64,000 nt of DNA from Paradesertivirga sp036399495. Its GTDB lineage: Bacteria; Bacteroidota; Bacteroidia; Sphingobacteriales; Sphingobacteriaceae. Positions 62,715-64,000 of this stretch are shown piece after piece. The notes beneath the pieces are model-generated. The model did not search any database. It saw nothing but the letters and a program-made list of their open reading frames with translations, and was not told where the DNA came from. The stretch spans positions 44,144 through 108,143 of the forward strand of contig DASWMZ010000127.1 in assembly GCA_036399495.1 (NCBI GenBank), read 5' to 3'. Within the stretch, counting starts at the first letter, position 1. Each line of letters opens with the position of its first letter. The translations under genes were made by a program, and so were the position numbers.

Positions 62715-63866
62715 TTAATTATATATATGTTGAGTTCCGCTAGCTAGCGGAAGCGTATTAAACTTTAATATTTTTATAAACTGCAAAGATACATCTAAAA
62801 ACAAAATTTTAGGATTTGCATTCCGTTCGATATGGTAGTGAGCTTTTTCAAGCTCGTTTATAATAGCTTCGGCCTTTGCCAGGTTTAAGGTTTTGCTAAA
62901 GTTAGTAACAAATTCTTTCTCATTTCCAGGAAGATGAACAAGATGATGAGCTCCTGATAAAACCAGCGTTACTTCCCGCATTATCTTAAGACCATATTTT
63001 ACAAGGTTTTTTTGGTTTTCGCGTCCGTAACGGGAAGCATTTTCAGAAAACTCTACTACTTGTAACCCCCGGTTAGTGAAACACATTCTCAACCAGTCTG
63101 AGAAAATTCCAAAGTTATTGTTACTCTCTTCATTACTAAGCGTTAAAGCGTTCTGAATATTGCCCTCGCTTAGGTAAGCAATGCGGCTGGCCTGATCTTC
63201 AGACAAACCTTTTTTAGAAATCAAAAAGCTAGCTACTTCTTTATCTGATAGCCTGTGAACCTTAATCAATTGCGTTCTTGAAAGTATGGTATTTAAAATT
63301 TGATCCTGATTTTGCGCAACCAGCAGAAATAACGTTTTTTGCGCAGGTTCTTCAATCAGCTTAAGCAAGGTATTTCCTGCTTTGTCTAAGTATTCGGGCA
63401 GCCACATTATTAAAACTTTGTATTCGGCTTCAAATTGCTTCATACTTAGTTTCTTGATAATTTGATGGCATTCTGAGATATTGATATTCGCTTGCTTATT
63501 TTCAGCTTCGAGCTGATTTCTCCACTCGTCTAAACTTAAATACGGATTAGATAAAAAAGCTTCCCGCCACTCTTCAATGAAATTGATGGCACAGTCGTCT
63601 TTATGCTTTGCAAAAAAAGGGTATGAGAAATGTAAATCGGGATGAATCAGTTTTTTGTATTTCCGGCAGGAAGAGCATTCTCCACAGCTGTCGTTTGGCA
63701 AGCGGTTATCGCATGAAATATATTGAGCATAAGCCAGGGCAAGTGCTAAGCCTCCTGAACCTTCAGGCGCTAGAAACAGTTGAGCATGACTTACCCGGTT
63801 TTCTATAACGGATTGAATAAGGTGTTGCTTTACGGCGGTTTGTCCTACAATTTCAGAAAACTGCAT
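62715..63866 (-). CDS. holB: DNA polymerase III delta' subunit (HolB)
   Basis: Clamp-loader subunit of 383 residues from ATG 63866. A longer in-frame start reads through a purine-rich repeat and is rejected. The N-terminal AAA+ fold has QPMQFSEIVGQ-type start, HAQLFLAPEGSGGLALAL where the Walker A lysine is missing (as expected for the non-hydrolysing delta' subunit), and the zinc cysteines CGECSSCRKYKKL (near 80). Later EEPAQKTLFLLV and ILSRTQLIKVHRLS match delta'. ricT begins at the base after its stop. Confidence 0.87.
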   Translation of the reverse strand: MQFSEIVGQTAVKQHLIQSVIENRVSHAQLFLAPEGSGGLALALAYAQYISCDNRLPNDSCGECSSCRKYKKLIHPDLHFSYPFFAKHKDDCAINFIEEWREAFLSNPYLSLDEWRNQLEAENKQANINISECHQIIKKLSMKQFEAEYKVLIMWLPEYLDKAGNTLLKLIEEPAQKTLFLLVAQNQDQILNTILSRTQLIKVHRLSDKEVASFLISKKGLSEDQASRIAYLSEGNIQNALTLSNEESNNNFGIFSDWLRMCFTNRGLQVVEFSENASRYGRENQKNLVKYGLKIMREVTLVLSGAHHLVHLPGNEKEFVTNFSKTLNLAKAEAIINELEKAHYHIERNANPKILFLDVSLQFIKILKFNTLPLASGTQHIYN

Positions 63867-63905
63867 AGGTTGCAAAATAGTGATTAGAAGTGAGATTGGA
63901 AGAAC

Positions 63906-63947
63906 CAAGATGAAAGAGACAGGAGGCAAGATGAAAGAAACAAGAAG
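63906..63947. repeat. 21-base-period purine-rich repeat upstream of holB
   Basis: Two adjacent 21-base units, CAAGATGAAAGAGACAGGAGG-like (63906-63926) and CAAGATGAAAGAAACAAGAAG-like (63927-63947), differ at four positions. They share the theme of the repeat beside cysN (24982-25013). The remaining bases to the window end show no gene. Confidence 0.55.
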
Positions 63948-64000
63948 CCAGAAATTGAATGTAAGATTTTGATGAGAAGATGGTATTTTTGATAAATGCC

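Noticed and set aside
1..64000. CRISPR arrays, tRNA or rRNA genes, insertion sequences, prophage
   Set aside because: No spaced identical repeats, cloverleaf-like GTTCGAA arms with acceptor stems, transposase or phage genes were seen by eye; a covariance-model scan would be needed to exclude a tRNA fully.

Overview
The window comes from a Bacteroidota chromosome, most likely family Sphingobacteriaceae (Pedobacter/Solitalea/Mucilaginibacter-like). The evidence is an AT-rich sequence, a SusC/SusD pair with an ECF sigma factor and FecR anti-sigma factor, the gliding-motility lipoproteins GldD and GldH, several promoters of the Bacteroidota type (TTG or TTTG, 19 bases, TAnnTTTG), DUF4175 and DUF5672 proteins, and weak Shine-Dalgarno sequences. 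Genus is not settled. I saw no rRNA, tRNA, CRISPR array, insertion sequence or prophage.

Layout. 1-10.9 kb: housekeeping genes: end of an outer-membrane barrel gene, thiL, nadA and nadB (divergent, de novo NAD synthesis), a gamma-carbonic anhydrase, an Ig-like lipoprotein, mnmG, an ABC-F ATPase and a small NAD(P)-binding protein. Two parS-type 16-mers lie between and inside mnmG and the ABC-F gene, so this part is probably close to the replication origin. 11.2-18.6 kb: a nutrient-uptake locus of ECF sigma, FecR, SusC and SusD. SusC and SusD are each broken by one missing base. 18.7-26.8 kb: pirin, ybeY, an RsbW-like ATPase, a large DUF4175 coiled-coil protein, and cysH-cysD-cysN for sulfate assimilation. 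26.9-35.7 kb: gltX, idi and crtB (isoprenoid) divergent from a MarR regulator, an EamA permease, ridA, an unlisted 44-residue membrane protein, an OmpA-family protein, an Xaa-Pro aminopeptidase and MeaB.

35.7-47.7 kb is a surface-polysaccharide island of mixed orientation: GT32, GT2, GT9 and GT4 transferases, an MsbA-like ABC exporter, a DUF5672 protein, a heptosyltransferase-like protein of unclear family, an FkbM methyltransferase, UDP-galactopyranose mutase and a decayed GT2 relic. 47.8-56.3 kb: a secreted repeat protein, a radical SAM protein, exodeoxyribonuclease III, a cyclophilin, a TPR protein, then comA-aroE-gldD. 56.4-64 kb: three secreted proteins of unknown function, then gldH, ricT (PSP1) and holB.

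How it works together: the ECF/FecR/SusCD set should sense and import a glycan or other ligand, but appears disabled or mis-sequenced. CysHDN makes sulfite, the substrate ComA joins to phosphoenolpyruvate. The glycosyltransferase island builds and exports a cell-surface glycan that probably contains galactofuranose. No clearly new defence or mobile system was found. The items most worth checking are the tandem parS sites, the double frameshift in SusC/SusD, the copy of the gldH 3' end that brackets a two-gene secreted cassette, the candidate MarR operator, and the small protein next to ridA.
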